From Dastarcus helophoroides (taxonomy: Eukaryota; Arthropoda; Insecta; Coleoptera; Bothrideridae): a stretch of 64,000 nt of DNA. Position 1 is the first letter of the stretch, and each line of letters starts with the position of its first letter. The notes below the pieces were generated by a model, which searched no databases, was not told where the DNA came from, and worked only from the letters and a program-made list of their open reading frames with translations. The position numbers and the translations under genes were made by a program. The DNA lies in contig CM053325.1 of the NCBI GenBank assembly GCA_028583605.1, positions 43,017,435 to 43,081,434 on the forward strand, read 5' to 3'. Shown one piece after another: positions 11,885 through 22,507 of this stretch.

Positions 11885-12341
11885 TAAATGTTTACGGAGT
11901 AACAGATCAACCGGAAAATTATTGAGAAAACACAACATTAAACCCATTTTTTCATCATCCTCAAAGATCCAACAGCTCCTCCCATCTCCCAAAGATAAAA
12001 TTTCATCCTTTTGTTCTGATGGCGTGTACAGGGTTCCTTGTTCTTGTGGTTTGGTGTACATCGGAGAAACGGGGCGATCATTTAAGACGCGAATATCCGA
12101 GCACCAAAGATGTCTTAGGTCTGGTTTATTTTCGCAGTCAGCCATTATCGAACATCAACATGAGACCGGACATAAGATTCTCTTTGATAATATTTCAATT
12201 ATATCCAATATGCCCAATTACTCTAATAGGAAGATACGCGAGGCCATTGAAATCAAAAAATTCCCCAAAAACATCAACAGAGACGACGATTACATGCTTT
12301 CCTCCATCTGGAAAGCAATTATCGGAAATCTTCGGAAGTGA
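11885..12341 (+). pseudogene. Penelope-like element fragment encoding a GIY-YIG endonuclease domain (5' truncated)
   Basis: An open frame runs about 150 codons to the stop at 12341. It reads LLRKHNIKPIF (the linker after the reverse transcriptase), then GVYRVPCSCG (the GIY equivalent), YIGETGRSFKTRISEHQR (YIG, the Arg-rich segment and EH), SAIIEHQHETGH (the His-containing element usual in PLEs) and ends SIWKAIIGNLRK. The PLE endonuclease nicks target DNA and primes reverse transcription. Here the reverse transcriptase is missing, so this is a 5'-truncated insertion, though the endonuclease frame is uninterrupted and its motif residues look intact. The element's tail follows (tandem 88-bp repeat, hammerhead-like motif). 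No genuine ATG is needed because the frame enters from the lost upstream part. Confidence 0.85.
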
Positions 12342-12388
12342 TCGCGCAGACGAATGGTATATAAAGTTTCCCTTTCCCTCTTTCCTGT

Positions 12389-12620
12389 CAGAAGAGTTTC
12401 GCCACTGGTATAATGGACATACTGAGTTACCGTGCTCTTCTGTCTAAACTTTCTTATCTTGTACCAAGTTTCAATTCAGAAGAGTTTCGCCTCTGGTATG
12501 GTGGACATACTGAGTTACCGTGCTCTTCTGTCTAAACTTTCTTATCCTTTGCACCAATTTTCAATTCAAAAGAGTTTCGCCTATGGTATGGTGGACATAC
12601 TGAGTTACCGTGCTCTGATG
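12389..12620 (+). repeat. Tandem 88-90 bp repeat in the PLE family B tail
   Basis: Three units begin with AGAGTTTCGCC at about 12393, 12481 and 12571, and each continues through GGACATACTGAGTTACCGTG. Units 1 and 2 are complete; unit 3 ends after CCGTGCTC. Related AGAGTTTCGCCTCTG sequence occurs in the diverged tail copy at 59.1-59.3 kb, so this repeat belongs to the element. Confidence 0.85.
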
Positions 12621-12696
12621 TTTTGAAATTTGCCTTTTTTATTTTTCTTTTTTGCATATTCCCTCATATTCCTCTTTTCATCTATTTTTCTTTCTT

Positions 12697-12741
12697 TGTT
12701 CCTGAAGAAGCCCCCTACGATGGTGGGCGAAACGTCGAACA
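12697..12741 (+). ncRNA. Hammerhead-like RNA motif, family B
   Basis: Seen: UGUUC (12697-12701), CUGAAGA (12702-12708), one extra A (12709), helix II GCCCCC with GGUGGGC (12710-12728, six pairs with one bulged U, loop UACGAU), GAA (12729-12731), self-complementary ACGU (12732-12735), C (12736) and GAACA (12737-12741), which pairs with UGUUC as a 5-bp helix I. The site sits downstream of a PLE GIY-YIG frame on the same strand, where PLE hammerheads are expected. The ACGU helix III has no loop, so folding would probably need two molecules. Activity is untested. Confidence 0.65.
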
Positions 12742-13004
12742 CTTTTAGTAGTTCTTTGACACGGTCCAATCCCGGAAGAAGTATATCCTGTAGCTTTTTG
12801 TATTGATAGACTGCCCCGATTTTTTCGACACAAAAGATGACAAATCTGATCCGATCCCCTCTTTGGTACAAAAATGCAAAGTCATACAAGAACCGCGTAA
12901 CTAAAAATTGGAGGGAAGTTTCCGAAGTCCTTAACAGGAATTTTGTAATATTATCTGGGTAGGATCCCATTAATTGTAATTAATGGCGGACGCAATGTTT
13001 AGCG

Positions 13005-13110
13005 CTCGAGCAGAAAGGCTCTCCGTGTGAAAGAGTGGAAGGTAGGAGCGGAAAACGCTCTCACTCGCGAGGACGAGCCTTACGGCTCTTCGTGTGAAAG
13101 AACCTAAGTG
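13005..13110. repeat. GC-richer structured block with two hairpins
   Basis: Two related units share GGCTCT(C/T)CGTGTGAAAGA (about 13018 and 13085). Between them are the hairpins GAGCG-GAAAA-CGCTC and GAGCC-TTAC-GGCTC. It lies between the PLE tail and an RTE-type scrap and belongs to neither with certainty. Confidence 0.5.
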
Positions 13111-13154
13111 TGTTAAAATCTCAAACCTTTCTTAATTTCTCAAGTAAACCACTA

Positions 13155-13340
13155 CAATTAAGAAACGTAAATTGGAATACCTGGGCCATATTATGAGAAA
13201 CGAACAACGATGTGGTTTCTCCAACTGATACTGCAAGGGAAAGTTTACTGTAAGAGAGGACCAAGGCGAAGACGAATCTCATGCTTTTAGAACTTAAGAA
13301 AATGGTTTAACATGACTAGTGATTGCTACATAGCAATCTG
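13155..13340 (+). pseudogene. RTE-type LINE 3' scrap (C-terminal end of reverse transcriptase ORF)
   Basis: The plus strand reads IKKRKLEYLGHIMRNEQR, then after a frameshift LQGKVYCKRGPRRRRIS and NLRKWFNM. This is the end of the endonuclease-reverse transcriptase ORF and is collinear with the same region of the larger element at 38.2-39.7 kb (TIKTRKIQYL, HIMRNQYKYN, LQGKVMGKRN). Only about 60 codons survive, with frameshifts and stops. Confidence 0.7.
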
Positions 13341-15123
13341 CTACTTTGTCACAGCTACTTATTGAGTAGCAGTTGGAACAGTTATCAGTTCCTAAAAGTA
13401 ACTGCTACTTTTGGAACATATAAGATCTTTCAGTCACAGTTGTTACACATAACGTTATTGCTACCTGCTACTTTATTTACTTGACTCGATTAACTCCGTG
13501 TACTTTCGGTTGGTTTCCTTAGGGAATTGTGGGCTTTATCGGTGTTTCTCTTCTATAGTCAGAAGCATCTTGGAAATCTAATGTTATATCTGAATATAAA
13601 TCATTTTGTTCTTGTAATAAATAATAAGTGATGTTGATAATCATGAAGCTTATTTTTATATTTTTACCCTTCTTTATTTTTAATTAGTTACTATTAGAAG
13701 ATTATGTCAAAATAAAACAGCTTAATTGTACTGATACCTTTATTTGATATTGACTGAGACATTTTATGATTTAAATCACATGTTTACCTCTTATAAATTT
13801 AGACGTCTCTTAAAGTTCCCATAGTAGCAAAAATGATCACAATTCCTGTCAATTTTAAAGATTATTTGTATTTTATGTTATGACATTAATTTTTCTTTGT
13901 GATTGGAATCTCGTACATATGACAATTATAAAGAAACGATGAGTAGCTTTATATTACATAGTATTAGCAGTTTATTTATATAGAAATAGGAGTTAGTACG
14001 CGAGATCTCGATTGTAGAGGGGGATTTTGAAATCTAATGAATTAGAAATTTCAATAAGGCAATTGTGGGACCGTTGTGAATGTTTTAAAGAATAAACGAA
14101 AAAAGTTTTGGACACTTACTCAATTTAATTGAAATCAGAAGGAGATATCCTAAAATTACATGGACTTTCAAGGGGCATCAGTAATTGATAACACATTTTT
14201 CACATAAAAAAGGTAGACCTTCTGAATGTTGATACCAGCAACCGTTTGAAGATATTTGCCTTCAAAGTTTGCTGTGTGTTTATTTTGTTTTGTAAATATG
14301 AATTTTTCTTGGTAGGCTTTAGAATAAAATCAAAAAAACAAAAAAAAAATAATAACATTTTTTTAAATTCTAATGCAAATTTAAACAAAATACCAAAACA
14401 AAATCCATTTTCAAAAATAAAGATGCGAGAAATGAGTTGTGTTTTTGCAGAGGTATTGCAAATAATTGAAAATCTGACCATCTCTTCGAATTCATAACCA
14501 AATATCTGCGTTGGCCACCGAGATCATTAAAATTTTGTTGTGCAGACACAGAGATCATTTCTCGAACCTCTATGTTTGAAAGTACATTATATTTGTATCT
14601 TGATTTTTGCGTTTTTCATTAAGATTTTTAAATTTCAATTAACAATATTATCAATAAAGTAATATTTGACATGCGTTTCGTTGAAAGATGTCTTATTATT
14701 ATTTTCTTTTTTAAGCCTTAGAAAATCTAATATCTTCTTTATTTAAAAAAAAGGCACTTCAAACTTTAAAGGAATCTTGGATACGCTTGCTCGTATTCAT
14801 TTCCAGAAGGTAAGTATACCTTTTTCACCCAAAAAAATTTGGGAGATAAAACTACCTGTTTAAAATAAATATCCATAGATGCACAAGAAAAAAGTTATCA
14901 TGACTTAGAGTCATACAGGATAGCGCAGGTGATGCCTCCTATTAGCATTTGGTAATAGATTGGCAAATTCGAATTTGTCGACTTGATAAACCTCCTTGTG
15001 ATAAATTTCGTGCCTATATTACAATGTTTTCAATAGTTATACGAAAGGATAGGGATTCTTTCTTCAAATTTCTCACCCAAAATCGCATTAATTTTATACA
15101 AAAAATCCGAAAATAATTCTTGC
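13341..15123. other. AT-rich stretch without a recognised gene
   Basis: No coding region is recognised. At 13366-13408 a nested hairpin is visible: GTAGCAGTT pairs with AACTGCTAC, and inside it GGAAC pairs with GTTCC. Several other GCTACTT words occur nearby (13320-13480). The overlapping frames at 14200-14560 lack any motif. Confidence 0.45.
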
Positions 15124-18100
15124 AAGATGTACAGATTGAACCAAATTTCATTTCCACTACAGGGATTTCGTAAACTATTAGCTTAAATGGGCAAAGTAGT
15201 GCAGAATTTAATGCCTAACAATATTCCGATGAGAAAACAACATCTTGATTTTATGTAGAAAAAACTGAAAATAGCCATTTTTAATAATCAGCTGTAACTT
15301 GTTTACATGAAGTCCGATCGAAAAAAATCAAAAACTGTAATTTGTCGTTTTTAGGGCCTTTTCATTGGCGTACGTTAATTTTATCCAAATTTAACAGCTT
15401 CTGAGAAAAATATACAAACTTTGAGATTCCTTATGGAAGCCATATTAATTTTTTTTATTTTCGAATTTAGCATAATTTTCGGATGAATTTGATGTATGTC
15501 GTAGCATACTTCAAATGTGGCAAAGTGAGTTAAATAAGGTGGTTTATTATGAAAAATAAAAAAATCTTACAAGGAAAGGCCGCGAAGTGTCCGGCGCCGA
15601 TTTTGTTAATTTTTGGATATGTTTTAGAGGAACAAAATCTAAAGAGACATGTATTTTTTTTATCGGCTGATAAACGGTTTTAAGGGTAGTTTTACCCCCT
15701 CAAAGTTGAGGCAAAAAATGCAGATTTTGTTGTTTCTCATATACCAAAATGATATTTGAGTCGTTTTTTTTATTAAAAGTTTTGTTTTAACGAGAAATAA
15801 AAGAAAAAAAAAAATTAAAATTTTCCCACGCCCTCATGGGGGCAAACTACCCCATTTAAAAGTTTTTTAATCATAAAAATGGTAATTATGGCAGCAAAAT
15901 TTTGAAAAAAATATATGTTATTTTATACACCAAAACCAATTTTACCTGTTTTAGGATTTTGTCGAAAAAAAATTTATTGGGGGTAAACACCACTTACACG
16001 AATACGGATGTATTTTTATGATTTTTGTTTTATTTTTTTTTCTGAAGCGAAGTATTTCAACGAGAAACTAAAAAATAATTTTTTAAGGTTTTTTCGGTGA
16101 CTCCTCATCCCCACCATCCACCCTTCCCTTATAGGAGGGTGAGCTACCTACTTAAAAAACCGGAAAATTCAAGATTATTATGATCCCTCTAATATCTATA
16201 TGCACCGAAAGAAAAGTTTACCAAATTTTTTTAACCCCACCCCTCCTGATAGGGGTAAATTAGCCCTTATGAAATTTTTAATTAACAAGAAAATAGTCAT
16301 TACAACAGCTAAATTTAGAAGAAAAAATGTTATTTTATACATCAAAATTAAATTTACTTTTATTTGGGTTTTGGTAAAGGAAAATAATTTGGGGGTAAAC
16401 ACCCTTTAGGTCAAACACGTATATAATAGGATGTATTGCTATGATTTTTAATTTGTTTTTTATGTGAAACGAAGTATTTCAACGAGAAATTAGAAAATTA
16501 ATTTTTTTAAACTTTTTCAGTCACCTCTCTTCCCCACCCTCCACCATATGTTACCAGAGGGTGTCATCTACTTAAAAAATCGGAAAATTCGAGATCATTA
16601 CGATCTCTTTTTATACACCGAAAAAAATTCTTAACCTTTGCAGCTCCGTAACAGCAAAATTTTGAAAAAAAAAACACTATATTTTATATACCAAAACTTA
16701 TTTTATGGAATTTTTTTGTAATATGTAAAATAACATTTTTTTAAAAATTTTATTGTCATGACTATTTTTTGTTACTTAAAATCGCCAGAAGAGGAGATGG
16801 TTTACCCCATAGGGGGAATGGGAAATGCAAAAATTGAAAACCTTTCTAAACTCTGTTTTGTGGTATCTAGGGAGATAGCAATGATCTCGAATTTTGCAGT
16901 TTTTCAAGTAGATCGCTAACTGGCTCACTCTACTGGTATGGCAGGACGAAGGGTGGGAACGGGAGAACGAAAATTAAAAAATAATATTTTTCTGCCTTCT
17001 TTAAAATACTTCGTTTCAAAAATAATGAACCGAAAATTATACAAATATATCTTCTATTATATATAAATATTTGCGTTAAAGGATGTTAACCCCCAGAATA
17101 TTTTCCTTCACCAAAACCCAAATGCAGGTAAAATTAATTTTGATGTATAAAAGAACATTTATTTTTCAAAATTGAGCTGTTATAATGACAATTTCCTTGT
17201 TAATTAAAAATTTCATAAGGGGATAATTTACCCCTAGCAGGAGGGGTGGGGTGGGGTTAAAAAATTTTGGTAAACTTTTCTTTCGGTGTATATAGATAGT
17301 AGAGGGATCCTAATACTTTCGAATTTTCCGGTTTTTTAAGTAGGTAGCTCACCCTCCTATAAAAAATTATTTTTTGAGTTTCTCGTCGAAATACTTCGCT
17401 TCAGAAAAAAATAAAACAAAAATCATAAAAATACATCGTGTATACGTATTCGTGTACCCCCCAAAAAAATTTTTTTCAACAAAATCCAAAAACAGGTAAA
17501 ATTAGTTTTGGTGTATAAAATAACATATATTTTTTTCAAAATTTTGCTGCCCTAATTATCATTTTTATGATTAAAAAAACTTATAAATTGGGTAGTTTGC
17601 TCCCATGAGGGGGGTGGGGAAATTTTGAAAAATTTTTTTTCTTTTATTTCTCGTCAAAACAAAACTTTTGGAAAAAGAAGCGACTCGAATATCATTTTTG
17701 GTATGTGAGAAACAACAAAATCTGTATTTTTTGCCCCAATTTTGAGGGAGTAAAACTACCCTTAAAACCGTTTATCAGCCGATAAAAAAAATACATGTCT
17801 CTTTAGATTTTGGTCCTCTAAATCATATCCAAAAATTAACAAAATCGGCGCCGGACACTTCGCAACCTTTCCTTGTTAGTAGGTAGTGCAATCGCTGTAG
17901 CTCTTAATAATGAAAAATACAGTTCTTAAAAAAGCAACAATTATTTTTAAAAAACCTATAATATTGTGACAAACAGTATAATATTAAAATATTTATTAAT
18001 ATTCGCAATGTGCATGATTCCCTTTAAATGGCGTAATTCTCAGAACATTCTAAGGATTTTATTAGGAGCAACCTTCCGATGATTCCTACCCAAGTGTGCC

Positions 18101-18914
18101 TTCTAGACTTCTCTAGAAGTTAAGTATTCTAAGACGGATAATGTGCATAAATAAAAGAGTTATTTCTAGTGATAGTTTGTTAGATATTTTACGTTAAACT
18201 AGTAAGCATTCAAGGTTAAAAGGATTTTTTTGTAAAAATTGCCGACAAAGTTTTTAGAACATCTACACGTTTTCATAGAAACACGCCATTTTAAGGGGTG
18301 TTTTCATAGAAACACGCCATTTTAAGGGGTGTATGCATGTTACGATTATACTAGTAACTGTTTCAATATTGTATAGTTTGTTACAATATTTTTGGTTTTT
18401 CAATAATTATTGTTACGTAATTAGGTACTGTATTTTTATTACTAAAAGTTATACCACTTGCATCGCCTGTGACATTTTTTTTGTTTAGAAATAAAAAATT
18501 ACTTCATTTAATCTACTTTGTCACATTTAAAGTATGACATGTCATATATGGAATTAATCAGAAAAATATGCTGAATTATAGAATTAAGAAATTCAATATG
18601 GCGTTCATTAGAAATAACGAATAATTTTAAATTTAATTTAAATTAAAAAAAAAAATAACGTACATCAATGAAAAGACATTAAAAAACAACTAATAACAGT
18701 TTTAAATAAACAAGTCGCAGCTAATTTTAAAAACTGTCGATTTTTAGTTTTTTCTAAATAAAATCAAAAAGAGTTGGAATTAAACTGTTTTCTTAACGAA
18801 ATATTATTAGGCATTAAATTCTGCACTACTTTTCCTATTTAAGCTTTCTTGTATCTTTAATAGTTTACGAGATCCCTGTAGTGGAAATCAAATTTGGTTC
18901 AACCTGTATATCTT
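15124..18914. mobile_element. Large foldback element with modular arms (FB1)
   Basis: The ends are inverted copies (AAGATGTACAGATTGAACC on the left, AAGATATACAGGTTGAACC reading in from the right). The arms match far inward: GTACGTTAA near 15370 mirrors 18660, CGCCG(A/G)... near 15595 mirrors the GGCGCCGGACACTTCGC block near 17850, and the GATAAACGG block near 15670 mirrors 17765. The left arm holds repeated modules of about 415 bp (CACCGAAA at 16203 and 16617; TATTTCAACGAGAAA at 16055 and 16476). The right arm carries about 600 bp of extra sequence (about 17880-18480). No transposase frame was seen. Direct modules inside inverted arms are typical of Foldback-type elements. Confidence 0.7.
18269..18330. 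repeat. 31-bp exact tandem duplication
   Basis: Two identical 31-bp units (starting GTTTTCATAGAAACACGCC) lie end to end at 18269-18299 and 18300-18330, within sequence that expands the right arm of FB1. Identity suggests a recent duplication. Confidence 0.9.
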
Positions 18915-19880
18915 TTCAATATTAATAAATCAACTACCAGGCTCAAATTTAAGAAAATCGAACAATAAGAAGAGAAATTACTGTATATTACTGTATCAGA
19001 TTTTAATCCTTGTACAATTATTTCTTATCATGTTAATAAGGTATCTTTCTAATCATTTGCAATTGACCCAGCATTATAATTAAATATTTTTTACAAGGAA
19101 ATAGCACCATGTGTTTTTTATTTTTGAATATAATAAATATTTTCAATAAAGTAATTAAAAATACAACTATTTTTGTACTTTGCTTGGATTTAAAATAAAA
19201 AGTTAAAAATTATTCCTACGCATGCCATTGGAAGCAAAAAAATCAATACATTTAATATTAACATAGCATGAAAATCTACGTTCATTCACATTCCTTGTGT
19301 CAAAATATGAAAAAATTGTATTATATTAACAAAAATGCTTCATCTCAGAGGTATAGGGTGTTCAAAAAGCGATTTTTTAGATACAAAAATGGAATCAAAT
19401 GCAATCACGGTTGTTGTTAATAATGTAAAATAAAATTTCATAAAAAGTTATCGAACTGATTTAAATTATTATTACCATATTCAACAAGTATTTCGAACAT
19501 TAATATTTAGTTGTTTAGGCAGAGATGGTAAGAAGCAATCTCTAGAGAAATAGTGGTCGCTCCCTGAAAATTAATTCCGTCAAAGAATTTTACATTCAGG
19601 ATATATCAGCACTAAGTATAATTGGCGCTGAAAATACTGGAAATAATGTAAGCCAAATTAAATTGCTCAAGTTTGTGGCAGAACAAGAAGCATAATTTTC
19701 TTTGTTATTAAAATTGTTTCTCTATAGGCAGATATTCTTCGACTTTACAATGTAGCCGTATGTTTCGTGAATAAATCGTTGAACCAGAACGAAAAGCCAG
19801 TCAAATTAGTCTCAAAATAGGGCGTTTGGTAAAATAATTTGGAAAAAGCTGAAAATCGTGTTAATACTTTTATTTGATGT

Positions 19881-21723
19881 TATACCGGGTGTTTTTTTTA
19901 GTTGGGAGGTTACCTTTATATGGAATACTACTTATTATAAAGGCAAACTGATTTTGTCGATGAGACTAATCGGGGTTAAACTATCTTCTAAAAATATTTT
20001 CAACTTCCCCCCACTACCGATTATACCGGAAGTAGACATCAACTTTCTTATTTTAAATGGCAACCCACAAATTTTATGTTTTATTTGGATTTTACGTAAA
20101 AAAAATAAGGTGAGTTTATGTATACATGTTTATCGCTACCTTTGATTGTTTTAAAGATATTTCAATTTTTCGAAAAAAAATGACAGAAAAGAGGGTTATT
20201 TTGACTCTTTGTATCTTTTTTATTATTTGCAGTAAAAACATGAAATTTGGGTTGAAGTAAGGAAATATTATAAAGACTATAATAACGTAAACAGATTTTA
20301 CATTTATTATACAGAGTGATGGAAAATTTATAATCTTTGCTGTTTTTGTTTTATTCAAAAAAACTCTGTTTTTTTAAATGGGAACTATATGTTTTTTAAT
20401 CATTTTTGAATTCTTTACATAAAAAGAAGAAAAAAGTTATATTACTTATTTTTTAAAATTTTGTGCCGTTACAGAGGTATTTTACATAAATCTCAAAATA
20501 AAAAAAAATCAAACCTTCCTTGTTTGTTCAAGTAGGAAATTAACCGTGGGCAATAAAAGCTTAAAGAATTAATCATAATAAGTAATAGGAAACAAAAATA
20601 ATTGACAAAAAATTTACATCAAGAACAACAAGGGCGATCTTCTCTTTCAATATATTTAAAGACATATTTTAAGATTTCGAATTGAGTAACGTTTTTAAGC
20701 ACATCCGATTGTTCCTAGCAATATGCTTGTCATACAGTAGTCGTAAAAAAAATCACTAAAAAATTTCCATTTTGGATTTCATTGTAAAATTTAACGCTTA
20801 AAAATCCTGAGTTCTAATCTAACAACATAACAGTTAAAGGACGAATTTTCTTAAACATTTGTTGATGATTTTGATTACTCCAAAAATGAGAAGTCTGTTT
20901 AACAAACCATTTTTACGAAACTTACATTCGTGGCTACCTAAACGTTTCTCAGTAAGTATTCTAACAATTAGCCAAAAACTTATTCATCTTTTGCGGTTAT
21001 CTTTTAAATAATATTTAGGCTAAAAATTTTAAGCCTTGTGGTTGTGTTTTTTTTTGAAAATTTTGTTGACTACTACCAAGTTGCTACTAAAAAAAAGATA
21101 TATTTTTCTTTTTCATTTTTCATTATATCTCTGTAACGGTGCAGAATTTTAAAAAATTAGTCATATAACTTTTTTCTTTTTTTTTACGTGAGGAATTTAA
21201 AAATGTTTAAAAAACACATAGTTTCTATTTAAAAAAAACAGAGTTTTTTTGAATAAAACAAAAACAATAAAGATCACAAAATTTCCATCACCCAGTGTAA
21301 TAAATGTAAAACTTGATTACATTATTATAGTCTCCATAATATTTCATAACTTCAACCCAAATTTCATGTTTTTATTGCAAATAATAAAAAAGATACAAAG
21401 ATTCAAAATAACCCTCTTTTCTGTCAGTTTTTTCCGAAAAATTGAAATATCTCAAAAACTACCAAAGATAGCAATAAACATGTATACATAAACTCATCTT
21501 ATTTTTCTACGTAAAATTTAAATGAAATATAAAATTTGGGGGTTGCTATTTAAAACAAGAAAGTTTATGTCTACTTCCGGTATAACCAAAAGTGGGAGGA
21601 AGTTGAAAATATTTTTGAAAGGTGGTTTAGTTCCGATTAGCCATATCGACAAAATCAGTTTACCTTTATAGAGTGATACTCCATATAAAGGTAACCTCCC
21701 AACTAAAAAAAACACCCGGTATA
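19881..21723. mobile_element. Foldback element with near-identical ends (FB2)
   Basis: The left end TATACCGGGTGTTTTTTTTA is mirrored by TAAAAAAAACACCCGGTATA at the right end (to 21723). Arms of about 600 bp (19881-20485 and 21130-21723) match closely, including GGAAGTAGACAT, GAGGGTTATTTTGA and GTTTTTGTTTTATTC. The central 650 bp is not mirrored and has no coding signal. Frames 20116-20358 (minus) and 21249-21491 (plus) give near-identical peptides only because they read the same arm twice. Confidence 0.75.
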
Positions 21724-22507
21724 AGTAATCTGAGTGTGTACGGTCTCAGAAGATGAGCTTAGCTTTCTAGCCCTAAAAACCGCAATGCTTTTTCCATTTT
21801 CCAGCGGTAACTCTTAAATGGCGTTTCTTATGTAAAAAATAGTTATTATAAAAATTATAGAGTAATAAATTCTGGTTTTAATGGGTCTTCGAAACTTGAA
21901 ATTTGGTGCAGTGGTGTAGCATCAGTGACAAAGATGGACACTTTTTAGTCTCTTGTCGAAAATTTGTACTAACTTACTATTCATGCGTACTTAACATTGC
22001 AACTGCTATTCTAACTTAACAAACTTATAGAATAAAAATGGCTACCCAATTAGATGTTCTCTAGTTTGTATTCCGTACATGTTTGGCACATATAAATTAC
22101 CTTTGGTTTCATTGTAAGTCAAATTTAAATACAACTTAATTATCATATAATTACTACTTTTCCAATTTGATAACAATTTTTTATTTCTTGTAAACGTCAG
22201 AGAACAGAAGATTTTGGTAAATTGGATTAAAACAGTTTTATGAATGTACCCATTTATTCCCCAAAATTATCTTGTTCTTGGGATTGATGCAGTTTTTTCA
22301 CCGAGAATGAACATTAAACATAATCATTAACAAGTAGACAGATTGATATTTTTTATTTCGTTTGTCGCTAGAACCTCTAGCTCTAATAATCGGATAAGAT
22401 ATGGAATATCTAGATCTTTTAATGAAATTAAGTGATTGAGAAAATTCAGAATAAAATTTAAACTTTGAACAGCCTGTATCTCTTAAGCCAGCGACATTGG
22501 TATAAGT

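Noticed and set aside
11882..12447. Other frames over the GIY-YIG ORF (minus 87 codons, plus 142 codons)
   Set aside because: Shadows of the 11885-12341 frame, which alone carries the endonuclease motifs.
13060..13116. Helitron-like 3' end (hairpin followed by CTAAG)
   Set aside because: The hairpin is too far from the CTRR-like end, and no matching 5' TC end or Helitron coding sequence was found.
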